This document shows, piece by piece, positions 19,677 through 30,417 of a stretch of 64,000 nucleotides of DNA. The stretch spans positions 1 to 64,000 of the forward strand of contig JAJJLU010000341.1 in assembly GCA_023807065.1 (NCBI GenBank), written 5' to 3'. The notes below the pieces were generated by a model. The model saw only the letters and a list, made by a program, of their open reading frames with translations, ran no database searches and was not told the DNA's origin. The position numbers and the translations under genes were made by a program. The stretch's first letter is position 1; each line of letters opens with the position of its first letter. This stretch comes from Isotricha intestinalis. Lineage: Eukaryota > Ciliophora > Litostomatea > Vestibuliferida > Isotrichidae.

Positions 19677-20594
19677 TTAATGTGCAGCTAATTCAATAAG
19701 TAAATCCCTATAAGCTCCAAAACAATCTCCTTTAATAGCTTCAAGCATATCTCTTCCATAAAGTTGTTTATAATATTGTTTAATTTGTGGCATATCAATT
19801 TCATCTCTAGTGACTAAAATTCTAATAAGTAAATTATCATTAGTTCCCCATCCTTTAATAGCTTTTTCAACTCTAGTAGCGAAATATTCACTAGGACTAA
19901 TAATAGCATAAACAATAGAATGAAGTAATTCTTTAACATGTCCAGAAAATTCTTTATTAATAGCTTCTAAAATTGTATGTCCAGTTAATTTATGATATGC
20001 TTTAGATATACCAACTAATTCCATAGGAGAACTTAAAGTAAATATTTTATTAAATACTTCTGAATCAGTTCCCCATTTTGCTTCTCCAGCATCAAATAAT
20101 TCTTTTGCTTTTGCTTCACAATCACTTTGATTTACATGAGTATTTTCACTTCTATTACATTGAAGTAATGATATTAATAATCTTTGTAAATCACCACTTG
20201 TTTCTTTTTTAATTACAGCTTCTAATTCTTTACCATATTTAATTTTATATTGTTCTTTTATTTGTTTAAGTAACCAATTTGGACGAGATGCTATAATTTC
20301 TATTAAAGTTCCTTCATCCGTTCCCACACCTTTCATTGCTTTCTTTAATTGTTCTACATCATATTCTACTGGAGTGTAAAATAATGCTAATACTGCATCT
20401 TCTAAATTTCCACTTAATTCCTTTTTTAAATCTACCATTAAATCACGTCCATATGCTGTTTTGTAACATTCTTTTATTTGCTGACGTTGAGCGTTTGTTC
20501 TATTTGCTATTATTTGAATTATCGCCTTTTTATCACATCCTATACCTTTCATTGCTTTTTTTAAATCGTCTGCATCTTGTTGAGGATTTGACAT
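19677..20594 (-). CDS. annexin
   Basis: 305 residues, the size of a core annexin with almost no N-terminal extension. Four annexin repeats are visible, each opening with a type II Ca2+ loop: MKGIGCDKKAI (about 15), MKGVGTDEGTL (about 87), KWGTDSEVF (about 172) and IKGWGTNDNLL (about 247). Repeats end with the usual acidic cap and GxxxxLL helix. The first loop has Cys where Thr is usual. Annexins bind acidic phospholipids in a Ca2+-dependent way in exocytosis and membrane repair. It lies head-to-tail with the serpin gene. Codons here are somewhat richer in G+C than in neighbours, as expected for a well-expressed gene. Confidence 0.95.
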   Translation of the reverse strand: MSNPQQDADDLKKAMKGIGCDKKAIIQIIANRTNAQRQQIKECYKTAYGRDLMVDLKKELSGNLEDAVLALFYTPVEYDVEQLKKAMKGVGTDEGTLIEIIASRPNWLLKQIKEQYKIKYGKELEAVIKKETSGDLQRLLISLLQCNRSENTHVNQSDCEAKAKELFDAGEAKWGTDSEVFNKIFTLSSPMELVGISKAYHKLTGHTILEAINKEFSGHVKELLHSIVYAIISPSEYFATRVEKAIKGWGTNDNLLIRILVTRDEIDMPQIKQYYKQLYGRDMLEAIKGDCFGAYRDLLIELAAH

Positions 20595-20852
20595 TTTTTT
20601 TTGTGTTTTTTGTTTTTATTTTTTTTTTTTGGTTTTTATAGGGTTTTATGGATTTTTATTTAATTTTTTAAGGAGGATTTATTTTTTTTAAGAATGTTTT
20701 TAGGTATTTTTTTTAAATTTATTTTATTTTTTTTTTATGAAGTTTTTCATTTTAGAAATCAATTTTTATTATTATTATATTATTAATAATTTTTTTTGCA
20801 TTAAAAAGGAATAATTTAATAAAATTTTATTTTTTTTTGATTTAATTAATTA

Positions 20853-21959
20853 ATGTTTAAAAAGGAAAAAGGAATCAATGCTATTCAAAAAATTAAAGAA
20901 AAACCAATTTCAAGAAATAAAAATAATGACCAAATAAATCATAATTTATCAGAATTAAAACTAAAATATAATCAAGAATTATTAAATTATAAGGCAATTT
21001 CAAAGGAAATTATTAATATTGAAATAAAAATTGAAAAAATTATAAAAAAAATAAATAAAATCCAATATTTAAAATTTAATTTAAAGCATGAAATTAATAA
21101 AGTATTTATAAATAATATAAATGAAAATCAAGAAATTATATCAAAGGAAATTAAAGATTTAATATTATTTTGTTTTGGATTTGAATACCCTGAAGATGAA
21201 TTAATTTATTTTGAAAATGAAAATGAATTAATTGAATATTTTGACACAACAAAATTTCATTTAGAAAACTTAAGAAAAAAAAATAATACATTATATGAAA
21301 AAACAAAAAAAGAAATAATAAATTCTTCAGAAAATAATGATTTTAAATTGTTTGAATTAAAACAATTATTTTATATAATAAAAATAATATTTGATGAAAT
21401 TGAAATTGAAGAAGAAAAAAATGAATTATTTAAGCAACATATTAAATTAACAGAAGGTAAAAATTCAAGTTTCATAAATTTAAAAAATTTAGAAAAAGAA
21501 AAAATAAAAATAAAAAACCACAATTCAACATCTTCAAAAAATATAAATAAAAAAAATATAAATAAATTATCCCAGAATAAAGAAATACTTCAAGATTTAA
21601 TAAAAAATTTAAACACAAATTCATTTGATAAAGAAATAGATTTAAATTTGTCAATTAAAAGTGAATTTGATAAATTATCAATATCATCTATATCTAATAA
21701 TTCAAAGATTTTAATCAAACAAGAAAATAAAAATAATATACCAGAAGAAATAGAATTGTTAAAAGTAATAAATGACATTTCAAATAATAAAAATATTTCA
21801 TTTAATAAAACTTTAATTTCATCTCAAAAAGAAGAAAGTTTTTTTCCTCCATATGACCCAACAAAAAATATTTTACAAAGAAAAAAAAATAAAACAAATA
21901 AAATTATAAAAATTTCAGACAAAGAAAAAGATGCAGATTGTTGTTATTCATGTATATAA
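20853..21959 (+). CDS. coiled-coil protein with C-terminal Cys cluster
   Basis: 368 residues, not assigned to a family. Residues 28-75 form a strong coiled coil (LKLKYNQELLNYKAISKEI and onward), and more helix follows to about 190. The middle is Asn/Lys/Ser-rich. The protein ends DADCCYSCI, a cluster of three Cys at the extreme C-terminus that could be palmitoylated or prenylated; it is not a canonical CaaX box because the fourth residue from the end is Tyr. A lipid-anchored coiled-coil tether is a reasonable guess. It converges on the phosphatase-like gene with a 72-base gap. Confidence 0.5.
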   Translation: MFKKEKGINAIQKIKEKPISRNKNNDQINHNLSELKLKYNQELLNYKAISKEIINIEIKIEKIIKKINKIQYLKFNLKHEINKVFINNINENQEIISKEIKDLILFCFGFEYPEDELIYFENENELIEYFDTTKFHLENLRKKNNTLYEKTKKEIINSSENNDFKLFELKQLFYIIKIIFDEIEIEEEKNELFKQHIKLTEGKNSSFINLKNLEKEKIKIKNHNSTSSKNINKKNINKLSQNKEILQDLIKNLNTNSFDKEIDLNLSIKSEFDKLSISSISNNSKILIKQENKNNIPEEIELLKVINDISNNKNISFNKTLISSQKEESFFPPYDPTKNILQRKKNKTNKIIKISDKEKDADCCYSCI

Positions 21960-22031
21960 ATTAATAAATAAAATAATAAATAAAAAATTAAATAATAAAG
22001 AAAGTATAAAATTAAATAAAAAAGATAAAAA

Positions 22032-22577
22032 TTAAATTAATTCTTTTTCAATAAGTAAAGGAACAATTTTTTTTTCAGCAAATTCAAATCTTAAATCTCC
22101 AAAATGACATTTTCTTTCCATTCTTAATTTAACTAAAATATTTAAAGCATCATCTCTTTGTTCACCACTCATTCTTAAAATACAATAAGCAATAACACTT
22201 GGTTTAAATGAACCTCCATTACCACTAATGAAAACAGTTCTTTTTTCATTTTTAATTAAATCAAATAAATTTTTTATTTGAAAAGCTATTTTATCAATTA
22301 AATATTCTTTTTCTTTGATTATTATTTTTTCATTTTCTAAAAATAAAATATTAAAATAATCTATTCCCCAATCTCTCATTTTTATTTTTGTATAATATAA
22401 CTGATCAATATGATTTATTGCTGTTACAAATGTATTTATTCCATAAACTTCTTTTAAAACTGGAAGAGTTTCTACACTTGGATTTGGATAACATGTTATT
22501 AATGATTCTGTGTTTTTTAATTGGTGAAATGTTAGTGATGGAACATTTGGAATTAAATTATGAGAATAATAATTCAT
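22032..22577 (-). CDS. dual-specificity-phosphatase-like pseudophosphatase
   Basis: 181 residues, the size of a minimal DSP domain. The fold pattern is right: a beta strand and general-acid region (IDYFNILFLENEKI), then KRTVFISGNGGSFKPSVIAY followed by a helix and a C-terminal helix. In an active DSP the signature is HC-X5-R-S/T. Here residues 118-126 read S-G-NGGSF-K-P: His is Ser, the nucleophile Cys119 is Gly, and Arg125 is Lys. The general-acid Asp is not evident either. It should be catalytically dead and may act as a phosphoprotein-binding module. Distant homology to another P-loop family cannot be excluded by eye. Confidence 0.5.
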   Translation of the reverse strand: MNYYSHNLIPNVPSLTFHQLKNTESLITCYPNPSVETLPVLKEVYGINTFVTAINHIDQLYYTKIKMRDWGIDYFNILFLENEKIIIKEKEYLIDKIAFQIKNLFDLIKNEKRTVFISGNGGSFKPSVIAYCILRMSGEQRDDALNILVKLRMERKCHFGDLRFEFAEKKIVPLLIEKELI

Positions 22578-22643
22578 TTTTTTTCTTTTATTTAATTTAT
22601 TATAAAAAAATATATTTTATTTTATTTTAATTATATGGTTTTT

Positions 22644-24461
22644 TTATTCGAAATTTATTAATATTGGTTCAAAATTAAATTCTTCAGGAATACCTTCCAT
22701 ATAATTTTTTAAATCACTCTTAATATCATTTTTATTAAAAGGTTTAAAATTAGGATTATCACCATAAATTGGTCCTGAATAAGCATATATATTTCCATTA
22801 TTAATTAAATTCTTATCTATTATTTTAAAATCAATTGTACCATATTCTTCACTTCTACTTGCTATTCCATTATAAGGATCATCAACACTTGGATCATCTT
22901 CTACTTTTGAATCATTCATTTTATATTTATTATATGTTAATAAATCTTGGAAGGATTGAATATCATTTACTTCATTAATTAATGATTTTACTAAATATCC
23001 TCTTGGATTATATTTTTTATCATCTAAATTTAAATTAAAATATGATATTCCTGTTTGTACAGTATGCTCTTTGAAAAAAGGTAAATTATAACTTCCATAA
23101 TATCCTTTTTTTAAAAATTCTTTTGTGTAATCCATTGTCATTACATTTTCGGAAACTTCTTCAGCAATAAAAATTAAGTTATTATTTGAATTAATTTTAT
23201 TAAAATCAACAATAATCCATGAAGCAAAATATATATGATTTCCGTTATATAATTTCTCAAAATTTTTCACCCATTCTTTCCCTGTCCTAGAAAGGAAATT
23301 TATTGTCATAATTCTCATAAATTCAGGGATATATTCTTTTTTATTTAAACCATTAACTAATCTTTCTGGAAAAATTGTAGATAAAGAAGTTTGAGTAATA
23401 GCTAAATTATTTTCAATAGTATAATATTCATCTCCACTAAATAATATTCCAGGATAAGAAGAATACTTCATTTTAATTGGTTTTAAACCTAAAATTTGAT
23501 TATCTCCTTCAAAAGCATAATCAATACTTTTATAAGTTCTTAATAATTCATAAAATCCAGTCCAAGTATTATGTCCAAATAATATATTTTTTTCATTATT
23601 TTCATTTATTAACTTTACTATTGCAGAACAATGGCTTTTTCTTGTTAATTTTCTCCATATTTCTTCAAATTTAGTTGTATTATAATATTTCATTAAATTT
23701 TCATCATTTTCAAAATTTACATTATCATTATATTCAATTTGATTAATTCCCATATAAACTAAAGTATCATCATAATTTCCTTCTGAATTTAATAAATATA
23801 ATTCATATATATCAACATCATCTTCTTCAGATTTTAAATTATATCCTTTATATAAACCATTAATTTGTGCATGTAAACAAGCTAAATAAGATAATGATTT
23901 TAAATCAAATTTATTATCTTTTTCACTATTAATATTATTTATTTTTCTTTTAATATTTTCATCAGCTTCTTTAAACCATTGTTTTAATTGAATTGCTTTT
24001 TCATTTCCTCCAAGAGCATATCTGAAATTATTCATATAATCTTTTATTTCTTCTTGAGATAATATTCCTTCAATAATACCAATTGAATATAATTGAATTA
24101 TAGGATTTGCATTATTATAAGTTTTTGATTCAAATAAATCCCAACCTGTTTTATATCTTGTTTTTTCATATTTTCCTTTTGCTATTAAATTATTTTCATT
24201 ATTTAATTTCTCTTCTTTTGTTATTATGATTTTTGAATTTAATTTATCATAATATGCATATAATGTGTTAGAGTCTAAATTTTCCTCTTTGTTAAATTCT
24301 ATTGATATTCCATTATAATCTTCTATAAATTTTGAAAAAGTTTTTAATTTCATTTGAGTTTGAAGAAAACTGAAATTTTTTTGCTTTTGGAGATTTAGGG
24401 AATTTGAAATTAATAAAAAGGAAATGATTAAAATGATTTTTAAATAAATTTCACTTTTCAT
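22644..24461 (-). CDS. phospholipase B-like (lamina ancestor) hydrolase
   Basis: 605 residues. A signal peptide occupies about 1-22 (hydrophobic IILIISFLLIS). The LAMA/PLBD signatures are clear: NGLYKGY upstream, then HCSAIVKL with the Ntn nucleophile Cys at about residue 277, then GHNTWTGFYELLRTYK, and the downstream block YPGILFSGDEYYTIENNLAITQTS. Family members are lysosomal or secreted and mature by autocleavage before the Cys, hydrolysing acyl chains of phospholipids or related amides. Dictyostelium, Trichomonas and Entamoeba carry expanded sets. Near the C-terminus GIASRSEEYGTIDFKI matches the conserved ending. The enzyme appears intact and is probably phagosomal/lysosomal. Confidence 0.9.
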   Translation of the reverse strand: MKSEIYLKIILIISFLLISNSLNLQKQKNFSFLQTQMKLKTFSKFIEDYNGISIEFNKEENLDSNTLYAYYDKLNSKIIITKEEKLNNENNLIAKGKYEKTRYKTGWDLFESKTYNNANPIIQLYSIGIIEGILSQEEIKDYMNNFRYALGGNEKAIQLKQWFKEADENIKRKINNINSEKDNKFDLKSLSYLACLHAQINGLYKGYNLKSEEDDVDIYELYLLNSEGNYDDTLVYMGINQIEYNDNVNFENDENLMKYYNTTKFEEIWRKLTRKSHCSAIVKLINENNEKNILFGHNTWTGFYELLRTYKSIDYAFEGDNQILGLKPIKMKYSSYPGILFSGDEYYTIENNLAITQTSLSTIFPERLVNGLNKKEYIPEFMRIMTINFLSRTGKEWVKNFEKLYNGNHIYFASWIIVDFNKINSNNNLIFIAEEVSENVMTMDYTKEFLKKGYYGSYNLPFFKEHTVQTGISYFNLNLDDKKYNPRGYLVKSLINEVNDIQSFQDLLTYNKYKMNDSKVEDDPSVDDPYNGIASRSEEYGTIDFKIIDKNLINNGNIYAYSGPIYGDNPNFKPFNKNDIKSDLKNYMEGIPEEFNFEPILINFE

Positions 24462-24694
24462 TTAATTATTTTAAAACGAATTAATAAATAATTTAATTAT
24501 TTTAAAAATAATTTTGAAAATATAAATCATAAAGTAAAAAATAAAAAATAAACTTATTATTTCTCCATTATAATATAATATTTATATTTAATTAAACCTT
24601 TTGATTAAATTATAATTAATATTGTTTTATTTATAAAAAATAACTTATTAAAGAAAAATATTAATATTTTAATATATAATTAACCTTCTTTTTC

Positions 24695-27600
24695 CTAGTT
24701 AAAAGGTTTATTACGTAACATTAAAGCTGAACAACAAGTATTAAAACTATTTTTTTTTTTTAAATTTCCTTCTTTTTTTGTTCTTGATAAAGAATGATTT
24801 TTAGGAAATTTTTTACATTTTTCAATTTTAGTAATATCAGTTCTTTTAGTATATTCATTATATATTTCTTGTCTTTTAAAAAAATTTAATCCAGGAGAAA
24901 AATTATAATTATCATTAATTTTTGGTTTAAAAGTATATTTTTGTTCAAAATCTTTTTTTAATTTATCTAATTTTTTTTGAATATATGGATTTTGAAATTC
25001 AACATTATTTTTATTAAGTAAAAGAATATTTTTTTGTTTCTTTTTTTTAGAAGAATACTTTTTTTCTTTTAATTCATGAGATAAATCTTGAGTTTCATTA
25101 ATTTGAGGTTCAGATATTTCAAACATACTTTTATTTCTTATAGGACGAAAATTTTTATTTATTTTAGGTTTAAATAAACATTTATCTTTATCATTTTTTT
25201 CTAATTTAGCTCTTATTTTTTGTAATTTTTCATTTCTTAAATCTCTTTCTTCAACTCCTCTTTTATATAAATATTCTCCATAATTCATTTTTTTTCCTTT
25301 TTCATTATTTTCACTATGAAAATTATGATGATGATTAAAATTATTCTTTAAATTTTTAATATTTTTTTTATTAATTTCTTCAATATTACTAAAGTAATTT
25401 TGACCATCAAAAGTAAATCCTAAATTATCCATTCTATAACTAAAATGACAAGGTCTTTTAGGTAATTGTTTATTAATTTCAGCTTCTCTATATAATTTAT
25501 TAAATATATTTTCACTTTTACTTTTAGAATGATTACTTCCTCTACTTAAACTTCTATTACTTTTTTTTTCAGAAGATCTTTGAGTAACTCCAATTAAATT
25601 ACCTGATGTATATGATTTAATATGAGAATATTCTCTACTTTTTGAAAATGAAGGCTCATAATTATCTTTTTTACCTTCTATTATTTCATATTGAAATAAT
25701 TTATTATTTTTAAATTTTGTTGTTAAACTTGAAGGTGATGTTGGTAAAGGAATATGTTTATGATGATTTTTTTTATTTGCTGATATTCTATTTATTTGCT
25801 TAGTAAATTGAGATATATCTTGTAATTGAATGTTATTATTTGTTGTGTTTGCATTTGTTAAATTTCGATTTGTAATACTTACATCTAAATTTGATGATAA
25901 GTTATATACTAAATTTTCTTCTTTATTTGTTTTAAAAATATCTTTTCCACTTAAAAATATATCTACACTTTTTTCTACTAATATATTATTATTACTATAA
26001 TTAAAATTTCTTCCTGTTGTTGTTTTATTTGATGTTCTATTAAATTGATTTGACAATTCATTTTGAATATTTAAATTATTGTTTTTGAATTTTTTAATGT
26101 TTTTTTTTACTTTTTCAAATTTTTGGGACATAAATTTTTTAGGAAAGTCAGTATCAATTTCATCTAAAATTAAATTATATTTATTTGAAATATTATTTCC
26201 TTCAGAAGGAGAATTTCTATTTGTTTTTGAAATATCTTTTTTAATAATATTATCTATTTTTTCATTTGAAAAATCTTTAATTAATTTTTTAGTTTTTTCA
26301 TTTCTTTCATATAATAAATATTCTTCTCTTTCTTTTTTATCTTCTTCTTCTAAAATTCTTTTTTCTTCTTCTAAATCTTGTTTTTCATTTAATTCAATTA
26401 TTTGTTCTTCTTCAAGAGCTCTTATTTCTTCATCTTTTTTTTTCTTTAATTCTAATAATTCATTAATATCAGGATGTGAAAAAATCACAGTTTTTTTATT
26501 TAAATTTTCATTACAATTATTTAATATTTCATAAGGAAATTTAAAAGGAACATTATTTTGAGAACTAATACTTCCTCTAAAATTAAATGATTCTTTTTTT
26601 TTATTTTCATTATTTTTATCAAAAATAGAAATTTGATTTTTAATATTATCCTTTTTAATTTCAGGTTTATTAGAATTATTAGAAGAAAGAATAGGAGAAA
26701 AATTTTTAATATTACTATTATTACTATAAGAATTATTATTACTATCTTCAGTAAAGCACTTATTATTATTATTAGAAACTTTAGAAATTTTATCAAAATT
26801 AAAATAATTATAATTCCCAACGCTTCTACGATCAATAGATATATTATTAATTGGCTCTAATAATTTTTCTCTAAATATACTTTTATCCTGAGATAATTCT
26901 TTAATTTCTTCTAAACTTGGAATTCTTTCATTTTTTCCTTTTGGAGAATCACAAGAAGAAGTATTTGATATTAAATTTGAATCTGCTGAAGTTCTAGGAT
27001 CTTTATTTGTTCTTACTGAATTTGTTATATATGCACTTTCTACTTTCATTGTATTATTATTTGATCCATTTATTGAAGGATTATTATTTTTTTCTTCATT
27101 TTCTTCTTTATTAATTTTTATTTTTTCTGTTTCATTTTCTTTTTCTATTGTATTATTCATTATATTATTTTCTTTTTTTTCTTTAATTGTTTCTTTATTG
27201 TCAATATTTAATAATTCATTGTTTGAATTTGATGATTTAGTATTGTTATTTAAAATATTAGTTAATTTTTTTTCTGATTCAAAACTTGAATAAAAGTTTT
27301 CTTGAGATGATATTTCTTTTTCATTTTCACTTTTATTTTCAATTATGTCTTTTTTCAATAAATCTTCTTTACTTTTTTCAATTGAATTAAGAGTTTTTTC
27401 AGTTATAACATTTTCTTCTTCAACTTCTTGAATAGAATTATTAGTCATTTCTTCTAAATTTGTATTATTTTTAAATTTCATTAACAAATTATGTATTTCA
27501 GAATTAATATATTTCATAGTAGCAAAATCTAAATTATTAACTTTACAAAAATTAAAAGCTAATTCCGTTGGATCTGAATCAGGATAAATTTTAATTTTTT

Positions 27601-27781
27601 TATATTTTCCTTTTTCAAATTCTAAAGTCATTATAAAAAAAGGTTGATCTTCTTTTTCAAAATCAGAAGATTCATTTACATTATTATTATTTAAATTATC
27701 ATTTTTTAATATATCTTCTTCTTTATTTTGAGAATTTATATTTTTTGTTTTTTCATTTTTTTCTTGAATTGACTCCTGCAT
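24695..27781 (-). CDS. large coiled-coil protein with repeated FKPKIN motifs
   Basis: 1028 residues, no named family. After a disordered start, residues about 48-105 form a small ubiquitin-like module (PFFIMTLEFEKGKYKKIKIY, then DPTELAFNFCKVNNLD) of a type frequent in ciliate proteins. A long Asn/Ser/Glu-rich linker follows, with a charged coiled coil around residues 445-510. The C-terminal third carries basic motifs CLFKPKINKNFRP and YTFKPKINDNY, seen in many uncharacterised protist cytoskeletal proteins. It ends in TAG. It diverges from the next gene with an 84-base gap. I would guess a microtubule- or cortex-associated protein, but that is inference. Confidence 0.55.
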   Translation of the reverse strand: MQESIQEKNEKTKNINSQNKEEDILKNDNLNNNNVNESSDFEKEDQPFFIMTLEFEKGKYKKIKIYPDSDPTELAFNFCKVNNLDFATMKYINSEIHNLLMKFKNNTNLEEMTNNSIQEVEEENVITEKTLNSIEKSKEDLLKKDIIENKSENEKEISSQENFYSSFESEKKLTNILNNNTKSSNSNNELLNIDNKETIKEKKENNIMNNTIEKENETEKIKINKEENEEKNNNPSINGSNNNTMKVESAYITNSVRTNKDPRTSADSNLISNTSSCDSPKGKNERIPSLEEIKELSQDKSIFREKLLEPINNISIDRRSVGNYNYFNFDKISKVSNNNNKCFTEDSNNNSYSNNSNIKNFSPILSSNNSNKPEIKKDNIKNQISIFDKNNENKKKESFNFRGSISSQNNVPFKFPYEILNNCNENLNKKTVIFSHPDINELLELKKKKDEEIRALEEEQIIELNEKQDLEEEKRILEEEDKKEREEYLLYERNEKTKKLIKDFSNEKIDNIIKKDISKTNRNSPSEGNNISNKYNLILDEIDTDFPKKFMSQKFEKVKKNIKKFKNNNLNIQNELSNQFNRTSNKTTTGRNFNYSNNNILVEKSVDIFLSGKDIFKTNKEENLVYNLSSNLDVSITNRNLTNANTTNNNIQLQDISQFTKQINRISANKKNHHKHIPLPTSPSSLTTKFKNNKLFQYEIIEGKKDNYEPSFSKSREYSHIKSYTSGNLIGVTQRSSEKKSNRSLSRGSNHSKSKSENIFNKLYREAEINKQLPKRPCHFSYRMDNLGFTFDGQNYFSNIEEINKKNIKNLKNNFNHHHNFHSENNEKGKKMNYGEYLYKRGVEERDLRNEKLQKIRAKLEKNDKDKCLFKPKINKNFRPIRNKSMFEISEPQINETQDLSHELKEKKYSSKKKKQKNILLLNKNNVEFQNPYIQKKLDKLKKDFEQKYTFKPKINDNYNFSPGLNFFKRQEIYNEYTKRTDITKIEKCKKFPKNHSLSRTKKEGNLKKKNSFNTCCSALMLRNKPFN

Positions 27782-27865
27782 TGTTTATATATTTAATTTA
27801 AAAATAATGGAAATAGAAAATATTTATTTTTTTATGTATATTTCATTTAAAAATAAATATTTTAA

Positions 27866-30202
27866 ATGAATTTAAAAAGTATTCTTCCTAAAAGTGAATA
27901 TGAAGATTTAAAAAGAAAATATGAAGAATTAGAAGAAAAATATTCTAAAATCCAATTAGAAATGATTAAAAAAGATAAAGAATTAGAAAAAATAAAAAAT
28001 GAAAATGAAAAATTTAAAAAAAAAAATAATAATGATACTTCAAGTGATTATCCTTGGCCAAAAGAATTTTCTGAAAAATGGGTAAATTTTGTTCAAAATT
28101 TAATTATGGATTGTTTTGAAAATTGTTGTGATAATAATTATTTATTAACTAAAATAGTAAATTGTACTCTTAAAGTAGTTTATAATGTTGCTACAATTTA
28201 TATTAAAGAAAAAATAATTGATTTATATAAATGTCTTGGAATAAATAATCCCAATGAAGATGAAATAATTTTTTTTTTTGAAAAATTTAAAATTTTAATT
28301 TTTCAAGTTTATTATAAAACTTTATTTCATTTTAATGACGAAATTTTTTCTTCAATAATTTCAAAAATAAAAACTGAAATAGATGAATTAAATAAAGAAC
28401 AAAATTTATTTAAATTTGAAGAAATAGAACAAATAAATAAAGATTTAGAATCAACAGAAATATCATATTTATTTAAAGAATTATTTTTAATATGTATATA
28501 TATGAATATTCATGATCCTCCTTTAACTTTTGATTTCAAATATGAAATCAATTATTTTTTTTATTCAAAAAATGATTATATAATAATAGATGGATTTGAA
28601 AAAGAAAATGCAGTATGTGCTTTAATATTATATCCTCCCTTATTTAAATCAAATTGTTTTTATAGAGAATTAAAACCAGGAATTAAAATAATAGATAATC
28701 CAACAAATGAAATGATAGAAAGATGTAAATATAATCAATTTTTAAATGAAAAATCAAAATCTTCAAAAATTATGTCTGTGAAAAAACCAGATATTGAAAT
28801 ATTAGAAGATAAAAAAGAATTAATTGAAAAAATAATAAAAACTCCTGAAAATACATATAATTCTCAAGGATTTTTTATTAATACTACAAATGCTATGATT
28901 ACTAATAGAAGTATTATTCCAACTTCTGCAAGTAAAATTATTAAAAAATGTGATATTCAAAAGAAAAAAAAAATTGGGAAATATCAGAATTTTTTATTTA
29001 AAGGTCTTGAAAAGAAAATAAATAAAAATTTAAAGAAAAATAAATTAAAAACAAGTTTAGATAATTTTATAAATAAAACAAGTCAAAAGAATATAATGAA
29101 AAATTCAAGTTTATCTGATTCAGAACAAGAAAGGAGTAAAAAAGAAAATAAAAGAGAAAGTTCAAGAAGTAATTTAACTAAATTACAAAAACAAATTAAA
29201 AATACTAATTTATCAAGAAATAATATAACAGTTGATTTTGAATCTCATTCAAGAAGATATAATATATCAGATAATTTAATTAGAAAAATGTTTACTGAAT
29301 TTTCAAGTCCACGTTCTTTAAAAGAAAAATTAGCTTTTTTTAAAAAATTATCTTTTGAAAAAAGAAGAACTTATTCAATGAATTTACCATATAAGAATAA
29401 ATCAAAAAAATTTAATACTATTAATTTAGCTAATAAATCTTATAAAACAAATAATTTAACTCATATTATACAATCTAAAAGTACTTTTCCGAAAAAACTA
29501 AACAAAAAAAAACAAGTTTCAGATTTATTCCAATTAGGAATTGATACTAATTTAGATATATTTGGAAATAAAAATAATTTTAATTCTCCAATGCTAAGAA
29601 ATAATAGTCAGAAATCAAAAATAACAAAAGGATGTTTTCAAGAAAAAAAATTAAAAAATAATGTTTTCACATCTTCAAATACTTCTCTTTCAAAACATAT
29701 ATCTAATTTTAATAGTATATCAGAATCTTTATCTTATAAAAATATAAACACGAATACTATAAATAATCTTTTCAATCATAAAAAAAAGAAAATGTTATCT
29801 CAAACTCAACCTTTAAAATTTATAGGAGATTATATTACTTTAAATTTAGAAAGTACTAATATTAAAACAAAAGATATTGATGAATCTAATTCTGGTTTAA
29901 TTTCTACTGGAAATAATTTTAGAAATAAAAATGTTTTATGTAAATTAAGAAATAAATCTATTAAGAAAAAAAATAATTATGTTTTGGGAAAAAAAGTCGA
30001 TGTTTTAAATTATGAATTTAGTATTAATAATATTAAAAAAGCTAGATTTAATTCTCCTATTCAAAGGAAAAATGAGTTAAATAATGCAAATGGAAAAATT
30101 AAAAATTCAAATTTAGGAAATTGTAATTTAAGTAAAATCAGTGAAATTAAAACTTATTTTGTCCAATTTCAAAAGGAAAAAGAAAAAAGTGATAAAAAAT
30201 AA
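27866..30202 (+). CDS. unknown protein, coiled coil plus helical domain and basic tail
   Basis: 778 residues, not recognised. Residues 10-52 are a highly charged coiled coil. Residues about 60-285 form an ordered helical region starting DYPWPKEFSEKWVNFVQNLI and ending with the distinctive AVCALILYPPLFKSN; the Cys- and aromatic-rich pattern suggests a real domain. From about 320 to the end the chain is basic, Ser/Asn/Lys-rich and disordered. It is paired head-to-head with the gene at 24695-27781, so the two may be co-expressed. Confidence 0.5.
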   Translation: MNLKSILPKSEYEDLKRKYEELEEKYSKIQLEMIKKDKELEKIKNENEKFKKKNNNDTSSDYPWPKEFSEKWVNFVQNLIMDCFENCCDNNYLLTKIVNCTLKVVYNVATIYIKEKIIDLYKCLGINNPNEDEIIFFFEKFKILIFQVYYKTLFHFNDEIFSSIISKIKTEIDELNKEQNLFKFEEIEQINKDLESTEISYLFKELFLICIYMNIHDPPLTFDFKYEINYFFYSKNDYIIIDGFEKENAVCALILYPPLFKSNCFYRELKPGIKIIDNPTNEMIERCKYNQFLNEKSKSSKIMSVKKPDIEILEDKKELIEKIIKTPENTYNSQGFFINTTNAMITNRSIIPTSASKIIKKCDIQKKKKIGKYQNFLFKGLEKKINKNLKKNKLKTSLDNFINKTSQKNIMKNSSLSDSEQERSKKENKRESSRSNLTKLQKQIKNTNLSRNNITVDFESHSRRYNISDNLIRKMFTEFSSPRSLKEKLAFFKKLSFEKRRTYSMNLPYKNKSKKFNTINLANKSYKTNNLTHIIQSKSTFPKKLNKKKQVSDLFQLGIDTNLDIFGNKNNFNSPMLRNNSQKSKITKGCFQEKKLKNNVFTSSNTSLSKHISNFNSISESLSYKNINTNTINNLFNHKKKKMLSQTQPLKFIGDYITLNLESTNIKTKDIDESNSGLISTGNNFRNKNVLCKLRNKSIKKKNNYVLGKKVDVLNYEFSINNIKKARFNSPIQRKNELNNANGKIKNSNLGNCNLSKISEIKTYFVQFQKEKEKSDKK

Positions 30203-30417
30203 TTTAATTAAATAAAACAATTTTTAATAAATAATTTATTATTTAATATAAATATATCCGATTAATAAAAAATTATTCAAATTTTTGAACAAAGGAATAT
30301 TTATTAAGAAAAAGAACAATAATTAAAAATAAACATATTTTTGATTTTTAAATAATTTAAGTTTTTTAATATCTAAATAATTATTTAAATAACTTCCCAA
30401 AAATTAAAATAATAAAC

